64,000 nt of DNA from Amorphophallus konjac (lineage: Eukaryota > Streptophyta > Magnoliopsida > Alismatales > Araceae): positions 300,192,642 through 300,256,641 of the forward strand of contig CM040123.1 of NCBI GenBank assembly GCA_022559845.1, written 5' to 3'. The notes below the pieces were generated by a model that saw only the letters and a list, made by a program, of their open reading frames with translations, did no database searches and had not been told where the DNA came from. The position numbers and the translations under genes were made by a program. Below are positions 30,612 to 43,039 of this stretch, piece by piece; the stretch's first letter is position 1; each line of letters starts with the position of its first letter.

Positions 30612-33335
30612 TGTAACACCCCAGATTTTTTTTCGATTTTTTCGGATCAGGATCCGTGAGTTTGGAGCGCCTTGGTGAGTCTCGATGCTTATTTTGGGCT
30701 TTACGCGTGTTTTTACCTATCGGAGCTTCGGAACTCCGTATATAGTGAACCGATGCGTTCTCTGACTCCGGGACGTTACCAATGCATTATGCATTTTTTG
30801 AGGATCAAGGGGAGTATTTTTTCGTATTTTTCATATTTTCCAAAAAATTCTAGATTTTCTATTTAAACCCCCCACCCCTTCTCTCTCTCCCCTGACTCTC
30901 ATTTCTCTCCTCTCCCTCTCTCTTCTCACGCTCTCTCCTCTCTCCCTCTCTTCTCCGGCGGTCGACGGAGGTGGACGGGGGCGAGGCGGTGAGGTTCATG
31001 GGGCGAGGGATGGCGAGGGTGGGTCAAGGATCGAGGGACGGTGGTGTGGTGTTCATCGTTCACGAGCTCGGGGCGCCGGCGGTGGGTCGCGGGGCGTTTC
31101 GTGATGGAACAGCATCCACAGAGCGTCAAATCTTCGGTGGAGGTAGGGAGATGGTTACCTAGCTCGAGTACTTCAAATCCTATGAATTTGGTAGGCCGTG
31201 GTGAGCCGAGTGGGGTTTTCTTCACGTCGGAGGTTAAAATCATGTTCTTAGGGCGTGTGACGGTTTCGGCAGATCGAACATCATTTTACCGCTTCCTTCC
31301 TCCCCTTTTTGGGTTTTGGGACCCAGGGAATTGTCCCCTATGTTTTCCCCTTCGATTGGGATCGAATGGGGGGTGGAACTGACCCCATGCAAAGGGGTCA
31401 GATGGGGTTTCCGCCGTGTTCGGTCGACCGATTGATCGAAACCGTTCGACCGAACCGGCCAGCGCGTCGGGGTAGGGGTGCTGCCCAGTTCGGTCGACCA
31501 AACCAGCTAACAATGCTGCTGGCTCGTGGTCAGGTCGACCTGCCCACTGGATAGGTCAACCTGTCCTCTGTTGGTTCACCGACCCAATGGGTCTGGTCGA
31601 TTGAAATCCCCTGCTTGGCCTATTTTGGGTCCCGATCGGTCCAGTTGAGACCCAATGACTGACTTTTGGCCCCGTGAGTGTCCCGGACACCCCGTCGGTA
31701 CTGCGACCATGTTTTTGGGTGTCCGGAGGTACCGTTTTATCTCGATTAGCATGCCCGTGGGTTTAAGGGTTCCGGGTGACCCTTTGTGTTCCGGGCTTCT
31801 ATTCCTTCGCTAGATCGAGTTACCATGGGTTGGCTTGAGTGTGGAAGGTTATTCCCGCACGTTATTAACTTCTTTGGAACACAGTTTTTGTGTGGGCCGT
31901 GTGTATGGCCTATGGACTGTGAGTCCAATTGCCCAGCCTGGGACTGGAGTGTTTCTTCGCTTCCCTTTGGAAGGGATTGTGCTCGTGGTCACGAGCCGTC
32001 TTGAGAAATTACCGAGGTTTTTGACCTAGGGATAGGCCAGATTAACGGCCTAGGGCTGTCCTGTGCAACGGTCTTGACCCTGAGTCCTGTGACTCAAGGA
32101 CCGTTGGTTTAATAGGTTTTAGTGGACTGTCTAGAGTCCGGTGGCATCATGCCACCTATCTTTGGAGCTGGACGTGACAGGGCCTGTGCGTGCCCTATGC
32201 GTGTTCCGATGGTTTCCACCGAGAGTCGCTTCTATGGTGAACCCCGCTCGTCGTAGCTTCCTGGGCACCCTTGCGCCAACCCACCTAAGTGTAGGTGGAG
32301 AGGTACAGTGGCTTGTCTGGGCATACGTGTGCTAACCCAACTAGGGGGTAGGTGGAGGGCCACACCCGTTAGAGATGATTTTTAGGCTGGTTACCATAGG
32401 GCCTCCCCTGTAGTGACTCGAGTCCGAGCCGTGAGGAAAACTATCTAGAGGGCATGGCTTTATACAGTCTGTCCGTGTGTACACACATGGTCGGGGGCTT
32501 CAGACGCATGCTAACGAGCACGAACCCGACTATACCCTTGTTTTATGTGGTGGTTTGTGGGGTGTCTCGGTTTCCGCCTGGGGCGAGAGAGACACTTGAG
32601 GCGTGGACTAAGTCGTCGATGGACGCATCCAACCTTACTTTCAGTGGGCAGTACTCCTGCCGCACGGGATGGATTTTCCCGTGTTTTCGGGTGGTTTCTG
32701 AGTGTCTTTCAGACACTGATGTTTAGGATTTTCGATAAAGGTTACCGAGAGTTTTCCCCAGATAATATAGGGTTCATGACAACATTGTCATGATGGTTTC
32801 CCTGGCAGTGTAGCCAGGATTTTTTACCGTTAGTCTGGTGGTCCCCCGACTGTGAGATCAGGGTGTGTTTCCCGGTACCGTAAGAGTAGCTGTAGAGCCG
32901 AGGTTTTATCGGCTGCCGGGTTTACCATTTTTGCTATTGTTGTTGTTTTTGCTGGCGATGTCTGTTGCCGCCGTTGTTTACAGTTGGGGTTCCACTAGAC
33001 CCCTACTGAGCTAGTGATAGGAGGCTCACCCCTGCTTTTCAGGTGAGGCGGTTCATCCTCGAGGTTTGAGGGTGCTGCGCGGAGGTTTTTAGGTGCCAGC
33101 TCGTCGGGCCTAGTGTTCACTTGACATTGGGTATGTTTTATTTTCTATAGAGTGTACTTTTTGGACTAGACTCTATAGTTAGTTTATTATTGTATTTCTT
33201 GCTTTATTTCTTATTTTGGTATGCTACCACTCACACACACCTTTTATCCCTTCCGAGCCCTCCAGCTCGTGGGCGGCGGACCAGCATTCGAATGGTATCA
33301 GGTTTTTCCCTGTATCCGGATCTTGGGTCGTTACA
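30612..33335 (+). repeat. LTR of element H (2724 bp), shared by H1 and H2
   Basis: It begins TGTAACACCCC and ends GGTCGTTACA, with 6-bp inverted ends TGTAAC/GTTACA. It has a polypurine tract on its left and a primer site on its right, so it serves as 3' LTR of H1 and 5' LTR of H2. It contains a TATA-like box and a C/T-rich leader (30868-30955). A cluster of GTCGACC/GGTCGACC palindromes is at 31425-31610. ORFs of up to 113 codons on either strand have no known product. Confidence 0.88.
30860..30867 (+). promoter_or_regulatory. TATA-like box of LTR H
   Basis: CTATTTAAACC, 248 bases into the LTR, immediately followed by a pyrimidine-rich leader. Position and context fit a promoter. Confidence 0.45.
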
Positions 33336-36118
33336 GATGGTATCAGAGTAGTGTGTTTATGGAGTGTACATGGGAAATTGATATAATTGCAGTGATCAGA
33401 GTCTATAGGTCCAATATAGTCGGCTGCTGGCATAGGGTTTTGTGTTTATTTTCTACTTTGTTTCTCGCTTGAGAGCTTGACTGCGCTGAGTTGGCTCTGT
33501 GAAGGTGGTTGCTGCTTCACTGGAGTGCCGGGGTGGGGCCCGAGTAATGATATAGAGAGATTTCTTCTCGATGGGTTGTGGCCCTAGTGGTGTTGCGTTG
33601 GGCAGAGGTTGCCGACAGGTGCGTTGCTGTGGTGCTACATTCAAGGAATTCATGGCAAGGTCAGGTGGCTGGCGAGGATTGTTCATGGTTAAGTGGCCAT
33701 GAGTGTGCTCTGAGGGTGTTATTATCATTTAGGCCACCCTAATTTGGTAATTGTCCAGCCCCTACAGTGTCGAGATTGTGGTTTGAGGTAGTAGAGCGGG
33801 CGCTCTGGTCGAGAAAATGTGCTCGGAGGAGCGGAGGATCTTCCGGATGAGCTGCTGATTGTCGACCCCTATGTTTTTGTTATGCTCTGTGGCGTCAGAA
33901 ATGATGTGCCAGTCTCGAATATTTTGCGGATTTCAAGGCAAGATTGGGCAAAGATGTCCCAAGGAGCTCTAAGTCCTGCATTTCTGCCCTTGAATGGACT
34001 GTCTTAGTCCAGATTTGGTCGAGAAGGCATGGCGGTGGCTTGATTTTGGCCCAGATTATGGAATTTGGGGCCATTACGTCGCTCTTGGATGCGTTGTGCG
34101 AGATTGCAGGTTGCATAGCCGATTTTGGGGCTGAGTATGAGCGTTGGCAGGTGCCGATCGTGGCTCGTGTCATGGCTCTGGGCGTGGTGGTCCATGCGAT
34201 GGTAGCTCTCGAGATGGATATTGTGAGGATCCAAGATTTGAGAATGGATTGGGGTTAGCGCGGACAGATTCAAGGGAATAATGTCCGGTGGCTAGAGATG
34301 TAGTAGCCTTCGAGCCTGGCGTCTTTTATGGTTTCTTTGCTCCTCGATAAGTGTTTGGCATATTAATGGTTCTTAGATCGGAGGCAGGCTTAGGTGAAGA
34401 GCGTGTGGCAATGGCTAGCTTAATCATTGTGGCAAAGAGTATGGCTGGCGATCAGTAGAGTCAATGCTCGAGGTATGGCGGGTTGTAATTCCCAGAATTG
34501 CAATGGAGGTGCATCAGGAGATGCTGTGATTGTGGTCTGATGAGACACTTAGCGAGTATTGTCGGAGGAGCAGACCTGGCGGTGGTAATTATTTTCTTGG
34601 TGCTGGAAGGTGCGGTTCGTAGCGTGCGTGAGGTTTGAGGTCAGGTCGAGCGTGGAGATCTCCCGATTTATCGGAGGTATGTTGGTTTCTCCTTGGTTAG
34701 AGAAATCACATTTTGCCAAGTTCGTCATCTTGCATTATGTGTTCGGATTGGTTGGCTTTCATGTGCCATGAAGTCCATGCGACACGTGTTCGGTGTTTTG
34801 GCAATGAAGTTGCCTGTGAGAAGCGTTGGCCATTCCCCTTGTGGTGTAAGGGTGTTGGCGCTATTCCAGATGGATGTGTGCCATTTTGGGCAGTGCTTCC
34901 GAAGACTCGTGGCTGGTGTAATGATTCCTGATGCATCATGAATCGGAGCCTGCAGAGTTGTAGAGGATTACTAGACTAGCGAGAGAGTCTATCTTCTGGG
35001 TTCGTGGTAACCGCATTTTCCTCACACTATCTTCTGGTGTTGGCCAGCCGAGTTGAGAAATGTCAAGACGATGGATCCTGAGTCGTTGTTATGGTGCCTG
35101 TGCACGTGGATCAGAGTGCGCAACAGAAGCCTAGTGGGATTATAACCCCGGTAGGCCAAGGATTGTAGCGTTGGTCGCTACGGACGAATTCCCGAGGAAT
35201 TGTGTAGAGCATCGGAGGATTTCTCCCACGGTGTGAGAATTTTCTTCGGCTGTGTGAGACGTGTTGTTGCCGTGCCGATGCTTCAGGCATTATGGTTGTG
35301 GCACTGGCACGTGGAGAGTTGGGGAAACATGTGGGCAAGTGTACCGCATAAGTACCCCGTTCATTGGTTGGAAGCCGTGTTAGGCGTTTGGGTTCTAGAC
35401 CTGGATAAGGTTGCTAAGGTATCACCTGACAGTGGTCGAGGATACGAGTTAAGGTCGGTGGTTTGGTGCTCGACTCGTGTTGGAAGCTGTGTCCTCCGTT
35501 GAGATCACGATTCTCGAGAAGTGATCTCTGAGAGATTGTGGGTCCCAGTTCGTAGCTATGAGCGGCTGGTAATGCTAGCCGTGTGATCGGCTATGGCAGG
35601 GTCTATATTGTCAAGAGGCCCTGTTGAGTCTGGAAGTTTCAGAATGATGTGGAAGAGGACTCAGCGGTGGTAGAGTTTGCAAGGTATGCGGACTCGTGTG
35701 CATTGGTCACGGCGTCGTCGACCAGGATGCTGTGGTGGCAGGTGGCACTTGTCTGTTTTGAAGATGTGTGCCATGAATTGTTCAGGTGTTGCCCTGTAGC
35801 TCTATGATGAGAGCAGAGCTGGGGATTGGCAGGCATCCATTTAGACTGACTGAGGTGAGATGGGAGTTGATAAGACAGGATGATGGACCAATGCATGCGT
35901 GTGGAGGTCCCTTGAGGACGTTGTCATTGGATGGTTGTCCTTGGTCTTTGACCAGCTTGAGAGGATTTCCCCGTGAGCCTGAGTCGAGTGAGGTGAGGAC
36001 CGAGGACTCTGGAATCTGTCCTTTGGTTTCACCGTGCTCCCCTAAGAGGGTAGAGTTGGCATGAGGATAGGTCTAGATGTGGTATCCAAGTAATGATCTG
36101 CTCGTGTTGCAGCGATGG
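33336..36118 (+). mobile_element. Element H2 interior (non-coding)
   Basis: It starts two bases before the primer site and has no long ORF. 33336-33702 is unique in the window; 33703-36118 matches H1 in two pieces. It preserves the uninterrupted forms of the B (33703) and D1 (35662-35666) insertion sites. It is cut at GATGG (36114-36118) by D2. One open frame (35786-36064) is also open at the same length in H1 (29467-29745); see findings. Confidence 0.82.
33338..33348 (+). other. Primer-binding site of element H2
   Basis: TGGTATCAGAG, two bases after the LTR end, complementary to initiator Met tRNA. Confidence 0.85.
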
Positions 36119-37999
36119 TGATGGGGACATCTCCTACCACTGCACATTTTTTCGAGGGTCCCATTGCTCGCCAGCCGTGCTTCATCTTGTTCGCCACATT
36201 TTTCCTAGTCATGGCATGCAATTTTTATATTTTCTTTGGGTCATAATTATGTAATTTTCCTTTTATTTGGGTCAAGTACCTAGGTTAATGAGTCATCTAC
36301 CTAAGATTAAGTGTCATAGGGTTGATTAGTTTAGTTAATGGGCCCAATTATATGGGCTAGGCCCAGGGGCGCCCCCCTTTCCTTGGTTTCTTGTCATTAG
36401 TCCAAAAGTCAGGGACTTATTGTAAATTATGGGTTTCCTATAAATAGGACCCCTTTCTCTCATTTGAAGCTAATGAAAACCTACTATTTTGAGTCCAGAA
36501 AAATTGAATTTCTTTGGTGAGAAGCCATTAGAGAGGAGTGAGAAGCTCCCCTCCCCTATCCCCCCTCTCTCAAGGGCGGCCCCCCTCTCTCTCCTCTCTC
36601 CTGGCCGCCACTTTCTCTCTCCTCCCCCTCTGTCTGCATCATCCTCCACCTCAGCCCTAGCTAGCCGCCTCATATGCCACATCACCCACCCTTTCATCTC
36701 CCTAGGAGTCTTCATTGCACCCCATCAATTTCTTTCAATTCCCTCCCCCTTCCTCGGTGACCTTTGGCACTCCCCATACACCCTTTCACTCTCCCAACAT
36801 AGAACACCCCTCTCCAAGCACCCCTTCCCTTCCCCAACACACCCTTTCCCATCCCCTAGGCCAACATTAACCCCTCTCCATTAAGGAGATTTCAAACCAA
36901 CTCCCTCCACCCCCCATTGCCAATCTGCGCCCCCCCTCTCCCTCTCCCCTCCACCTCTAGCCACAGCCCCCTCTCCCCCTCCCCTAGCTGCGGTTCCAGC
37001 AGCTCCCACACCCCCTCCATCACATGTAGACCCCTTCAGCAACCTCCCACAAACTCTAGCCCCCATCCCCCTACCATCTGGTCACCCCCTCCCATCATCA
37101 CAACTACCATCCTCACCCTGCAGCTCTCAGCCCGCAGGTAGCCGACCAGGTACCTGTTTGCAGAACCTGCCACATCATCTCCAAAAAGTTCCTGGTGGAA
37201 AACCCTATACCGTTGGAAGCGTCGTCTAGTCTACTTCGCAACGGAGGTGGTCCCGCCTCCGTCTGAGTTCGTGTCTACCCGGAGGAGTCTCCACCGCCTT
37301 ACTGCGCAATCCCTCCCTGGCAGACACCCAACTGCAGCTTGTAGAGGCTACCATGACTAGTACGTTGAAGATATTGGAGCGGCGTTTGGATGAGGACTTC
37401 TGCTATGAGTCCCCTTTCATCACCAAGAAGTAGAGCTCCGTTTGGATCTCAGAGCAGTAAGTTCCGAATTTCCTCCCTCGGGTGTGCTGGGTCAGTCCCC
37501 TCTAGGATTGGTCTGATACCCTGTCACTGTTCGGGGTGTCCTTGTCTACTCCGACCTCCACCGGTGGCCCCGTGGGTCTCCATTCAAAAAAGACTCAACC
37601 ACGATTGCGGAGGTTCTGATCCCACATTATTCGGAGTTCGGGAGTGTTCTTGGCGCCTTCGTCCTCCAGCAGCAGCAGACTGGGAGTAATCAGAATCAGC
37701 ACAGAACAGTCATGTTCCAGACCCTGCCCCAGCCACCGACGACGTCAAGAAATTCCACGAAAATTCTGGCGTCATCCTGGGTCAAGTCAGAAAGATTCGG
37801 CACCAGTTGCGACCTTTTTTGAGTTCGCGAGAGCCCGTAGCAGAGCCGATAGCAACTGCCTATCTCGCTGTCCAGAGAGCTGGCAGAACCGATAGTCATC
37901 GTCCACTCGGCTTTTGCTTAATTCCCCATCCCCGCCTGGCCGGCTTACAACCCCTCCCTACGTGGAGGTAGTGTTTGGGTGTAATTGAAAATAACCCCC
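36119..37999 (+). repeat. D2 5' LTR, part 1
   Basis: It starts TGATGGGGACATC like D1 and follows the same plan: TATA box, C/T-rich leader (36540-37130), then similarity to D1 21150-21600. It is interrupted by LTR G at CCCCC (37995-37999). ORFs in the leader (36489-36884 and others) reflect biased composition and are not called. Confidence 0.85.
36439..36446 (+). promoter_or_regulatory. TATA box of LTR D2
   Basis: CCTATAAATAGGAC, 320 bases into the LTR, aligned with the D1 TATA box. Confidence 0.6.
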
Positions 38000-40971
38000 T
38001 GTGGATGTCAAAAAATGATGATGAAGATCATACGGCACGTACGTCGCCGCATCCGAGAGCAGGTCAAAGATGAAAATGCCGAATAAACCCCATACCTCGC
38101 CCGATCCGGACGAGAATGCGTTTGGTGGTCCGTTACCCGATAAGGAAGCCCCTCAAGTAGAAGATGTGGCAACGACTCTCCAATCGGCTATGCCGAAGCC
38201 CAAATTGAGAGAAAACCCAAGAATTCGGACACGAGTTCGGCATGTGCTAGAAATCACTCGAAGTCCTAAACTGGGGGCTCAGAGGCTTTGAACCAAACAC
38301 CTCGGAGGTGGTGCGTTACAACTAAGGTAGCACGGGAGGGCAAGCATCCATCAGAATCGTCACTAAGATGGGAAGAAGTCCTTTGACGCTTAAAATGGCG
38401 CGGCCATCACCTAAACCGGCGCGCCCCTTAAACCATCGCGCCCCCTTTCCCTTTGGCTGCAAACCGGAGCGCCCCTTATGATCCCCATAAACCGGCGTGC
38501 CCCATGGCCTCCCTCTTTGTATTGTTAATCCAGCGCACACAAACCTGCGCCGATTTAACCCAAAGCTGTCTCATCCTGCTTTCGCCCCCCTTGTTTCCAC
38601 AAACAGATGGACCGAGAGTTGTGTGAAGCAGAGAAGTCTCCCGACAGCATCTTGATAATCCACCGGCCGATCCCTGGAAGTCAGAAAATCCTGCTACCAA
38701 CTCCTCTATCGACATGCCGCAGTCTTTGGTCGGGGAGAAAGAAAAGAAGAAGCTTCAGGGAGGTCTGTTCCCCAGATAACCCTCCCCTGCATCCTGCACG
38801 AAGGAGGAAAAGAAAAAAAAAGAAAGAAGAAAGGGGGGGAGAACTCCCTCTGAAACGACCACGGCTTGAGGGGATTCTTCCACCCACCAGGAAGGAGCTC
38901 GAGAGAGAAGGAGCCAGAGAAAGAAGAGAAGAAGAAAAGAGAGAAAAGAGCTTCATCCCCACGCCCGAGAGGTGAAGAGAGGAGAGTCCAGTGAGAGGTG
39001 AGCTTGGGGAGAAGAGCTTGTGCTCTATTCCCCCTCCCCGTTCATGTATCTTATCTTCTTTCCCTCAAACACTTTTCCTTCTACTTTGGGGTAGATCTCC
39101 TCCTGTATTTTGATCTTCCTTCTGCTTATGGATGAATAAAAGAGACTTTTGGCAAACACGGTGTTTTGTTCAGCCTCCATCCTCTTCTACTTTAAGTCTC
39201 CCACTCATCTAGGGTCTTTGAAGCTCGCTTTTCCATAGTGTGGCCTTCTAAGGAACCCACAGAAGGATGAACATTCATGGCCCTGCTGGGCAAACATTTG
39301 TCCCTTTCAATCATATCTTCAACTCGTGGAGTGTTGGTGCCCCTCGTAGGCTAGCCCTCGGGGTTTCCCTCCATTGAAGTTTGTCGCTCACCGTTTGGCA
39401 CTCCTGGCTTTAAGGAGCGTACCCCAGAGGCTGTGGGACTATCTCCACTTCGCCCCCGCAGCCCTCTGGTCATGGGGAGGTGCTGCCCAATTTTTGACTA
39501 AACAATTAGTCTGAATTTGATGAATTTTCAACTATAAGTCTACTTTGGACTCTGCTCGAGTAAGAACCTCGCATAAGTCTAGACTTGCCATGTCTGCAGG
39601 ACATTTGGGACGTGAATAAACTCTGTAATCTTCTTAATTAACATCAAAGTTCCAAGAAATTCACTTGGCCTTTCATTTAAAGCCAAATCAACCAAACCTG
39701 CCCTAATCCGGCGCGCCCCTAAACCGGCACGCCATTTTTCGGCGCGGTACCCCCCGCGTCATTTTAGCTCTACACTCATAATCCATTTCAACCCCAAGGG
39801 GCCTAATCCGGCGTGCCTCCTTCGCGCCGTTTTACCCATCCTATGAACTTTGAGCCCGAAACCGGTGCGCCTCCCCTCTTCCTAGCCTTAACCGGCGCGC
39901 CCCCTTGTGCTCCACTTGCCCGACGCGCCCCCTCTCTTGGGTCCTAATCCGGTGAGCCCCCCTGGGCTTCTCTTCACCAGCACGCCCCTTGTAGTCTCTG
40001 TAGCCGGCACGCCCCTCTCCTTTCTTGGCATTTCCCTTAACCGGCGTGCCTAAAAGAGAAAGAATGATTAACCAAATAAAAGAAAATACTTGACGCAAAT
40101 GGAAAAAACAAAAGACAATATCGCCCATGTTATAATCAAAATTTTCTTCCGGGGGCTCACACTGGCGATTTCGGGCTTCACACTTAACAATTCACTCCCC
40201 CGGATTGCGTATGAAGAGAAAAGTAATGATGCCCCACTAGATCGGACTTGGATCTCGGGAGCCTTCACCCGGACATGACCATGATCCGAACTTATCTTGG
40301 GCCGATAGTTCATTAGCTTGACCCACCTCCACCAGGATCCAATCCTGCACCCACATTAAACTTACCGTACTTACGGCAGACATCCGTATGGCTTTGTCAT
40401 TGTCTTCGATGCTTCAAATGCGGACTCTCGTCCAAACAATGAATGGTCCGTTAGTGGCCAACATATATACCGGGATCTAATCCCACACTTGCATTAAACT
40501 AGCTGTACTCATGTTAGACATTTGTACGGTTTGTCACTGTCTCTTATGCTACAAATGCGGACTTCTGTCCGAACAAGAAATGGTCCGCCAGTGACCGACA
40601 TGCACACATCTATGAATGTTTACGCCCCGACGCGGGGTCTGTTTAAACGCAATCCGAGGTTTTCGCACTCACTTCCATTATTATGAATCTTAGGCCGTAG
40701 GCCCCCCTTTTCCGGTGATTAATCAAGGGTTTTCTCCTCTCAGAGGGGATGTAATTAATGTCGTAGCCTTTATGGTACGATGGGTTCTCAGTCCCGACAC
40801 GATACACACAATTGTCTGATTAGTCAGATCGAGCGCACCATGGGCTTCTTTCAAGCCCGCATAAATCGTCACCTAGGTGACTGGCACGCCCTCGCACTAA
40901 TAAATTGAACAAATGAACAAAAGGATGAATAAAATAATAAAAATGAGCAATGTCCTGAAAGTGCGTCCACA
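38000..40971 (+). mobile_element. Solo LTR G, Tat/Ogre-related, inserted in D2
   Basis: 2972 bp, starting TGTGGATGTC and ending GCGTCCACA (inverted ends TGTGGA/TCCACA). It is flanked by CCCCC on both sides (37995-37999, 40972-40976); D1 shows the uninterrupted sequence. Its content matches LTRs A and F in inverse orientation: GGCGCGCC-like arrays (38390-38560, 39705-40060), the CCCCTCGTAGGCTAGCC motif (39340) and the GTGACTGGCACGCCC zone (40878). No gag or pol is present. An A/G-rich ORF (38607-38975) is composition-driven and not called. Confidence 0.85.
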
Positions 40972-40976
40972 CCCCC

Positions 40977-41483
40977 ACCCCAAGATCCCCCCTCCTGCGA
41001 GAGGCGTAGTGGTGTACTATTCTGAATTTTCAAGTTAGAGCTACACCGGCGCAGCGTGCGGGGTATACCCACGCTTCCCCCCTCGCCTCATCTCCAGCCG
41101 GGATCGACGTCTTCATGCCGACCAAGTGAGTTTCAGGCCCCATCCTCTGCTGGTTTTATCATTTCTTAGCTTGGTATTATTTCTAGTTGCTACGTTGACA
41201 GTGAGAGAGTGCTCGCTCCAATTATTCGATTAATTGAGTGCCACCGCGGGTGAGTTGTGAGAGCAAGCACTTAACCCACGCCCTTGGCGTGTTGGCCGCC
41301 CGTGATTTGGGCATCCTTGGCCCAGTGGGGTCCTCCCTAGGCTGACCAAACCCCTGGAACACTTAGGTCCAACCTCGGACCCTCACCACTATCGCCGGTC
41401 CACCTATGGACCCAGGTGTGCGCGTCACGGGTGAGTTCGCTTGAGTGAGTCCATCGTTCGGTTCGTGCTTGCTTGCTAGGTCC
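40977..41483 (+). repeat. D2 5' LTR, part 2
   Basis: It resumes ACCCCAAGATCCCCCCTCC, matching D1 ACCCCAAGAACCCCCTCC near 21620. It is split at GGTCC (41479-41483) by the copia element. Confidence 0.85.
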
Positions 41484-42362
41484 TGTTAGCGCAGCAATAG
41501 TGATATAGAAGGGGGGGATGAATAGATCACTCCCAATTTGTAGAAACTTAAGCGGAATATATTTTCTACTGCTAACGCACCTCCTTAAACCGTACACAGA
41601 GGGATGCAAATGAGAATGAAGAGCGAATCACATGGAAGCAAAGAGCCGAGCAGATGAAGAGCATAGAGAACAATAGCAAACCACAGAGGAGGCACTCGGT
41701 TTTTTAGGTGGTTCGATTGCAGTCCGCAATCTACATCTACCCCTCACTCCAACTAGAGTGAGGATTCCACTAGACGATGCTAGATCAATGCAGACTCAGT
41801 CTGCGAACAACGTGCTGCCACACAGCTTGAACACCAAGGGAAACAAATCCCTCAATCAAGTTCTGCTACCCACAGAACCTGAAACCTGTTCTAGCTCCCA
41901 GCTAGAACACAACCGGAGAATCCTCTCCCTTCCTCCACACACCGGAGGGAAATTATTAATGACAGCCAGTCACTAACACCACCAGAGATCACCGATCTCT
42001 CTTCCTCTATAACACAGAGGGAAACTGGAGTAATACTCCCTTCCTCCACACACCGGAGGGACAACAATTCAGATCAGAATAGAAGGACGAAAAATAAACG
42101 AAAGCAAAGTGGAAAACGAAAAATAATGAAAAGGAATCGGTTCTGAAACCCAATACAAAAGTAGCTTCAAATGAAGCAATTCATCAATCAGCACACACTC
42201 TCTCTCTCTCTCTCGACCAAACTCCTCTCAGATATTGAACTCTCTGCTCTTTTCCTTTCTCTTTCTTTCTCTCTGCACTTTTCTTTCCTTTTCTGGATCG
42301 AAGGACGTATATGCTCTCCAGGCTTCTTCTTCGATCAACCTTCATCTTAAGACGAAGGCTCC

Positions 42363-42370
42363 ATTTTATA
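42363..42370 (-). promoter_or_regulatory. TATA box in copia 3' LTR
   Basis: The minus strand reads GGTATAAAATGG, 1470 bases into the LTR and immediately downstream of the palindrome-rich U3. Confidence 0.7.
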
Positions 42371-42544
42371 CCTGGAGCAGCAGCAGGGCGCGTGTGGCTT
42401 CCACAGTTCCCGCCCTAAGAGTTCGGACTATGTGGCAGCATCCAGCAGGCTGTCAGACCACGTGTCCTTATCTGGGCATTTTCCTTATCCTCGGATCACG
42501 TGCCCAGCACCAGTACGCTCAGCAACTGGAGGTAGATGGCGTCA

Positions 42545-43015
42545 ACTCACTTGCTTCAAAGAGTTGACGCAGTCATCAGAAATCTTCAAACTTCTTAACC
42601 GCTGCGTCGACTCCATCAGCCTATTGCGTTGACGCAACGGTATCGGCAGTCTAGTGTTCAAGTCTTCAATAGATAGGCGAGCTGCGTCAACGTTATCAGC
42701 ATATTGCGTTGACATATTGAAGGCATCCAGAGATAAGTCGTCCCTTTCTTGGACTACTGCGTCGACGCTGCCAGTTGGTGGCGTTGACGCACGAACGTGT
42801 ACATTTCTATACTAGCAACTCTTAAGCCGCTGCGTCGACGCTGCTTGTTGATGGCGTTGACGCAGTGGAAGATTTCGTGAATGCTTCATCGCTTGTAAGA
42901 GTCTCTGTTTCTTTAACTGCTGCGTCGACGCTGCTTGCTTGTGGCGTTGACGCAATAGAAGATGACGTGAAAGCTTCGTCTACTGATGCGTGGACGCTTT
43001 AAGCTTCAGGCATCG
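42545..43015 (-). repeat. Palindromic GCGTCGACGC/GTTGACGCA array in copia U3
   Basis: About seven pairs of GCTGCGTCGACGCTG-like and GGCGTTGACGCA-like words, 20-30 bases apart and complementary to each other apart from one or two bases. They could form hairpins or bind dimeric factors (GTCAAC/TTGAC and TGACGC cores). The array repeats in the other LTR at about 51750-52220. Confidence 0.8.
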
Positions 43016-43039
43016 ACCCTGCTCCCTTCAGCAACAAGA

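Noticed and set aside
36489..37141. Proline/serine ORFs in the D2 leader
   Set aside because: C/T-rich low-complexity leader sequence; D1 does not preserve the frames.
42235..42567. 110-codon ORF duplicated at 51439-51771
   Set aside because: It lies across the copia promoter and 5' leader in both LTRs. Duplication is explained by the LTRs.
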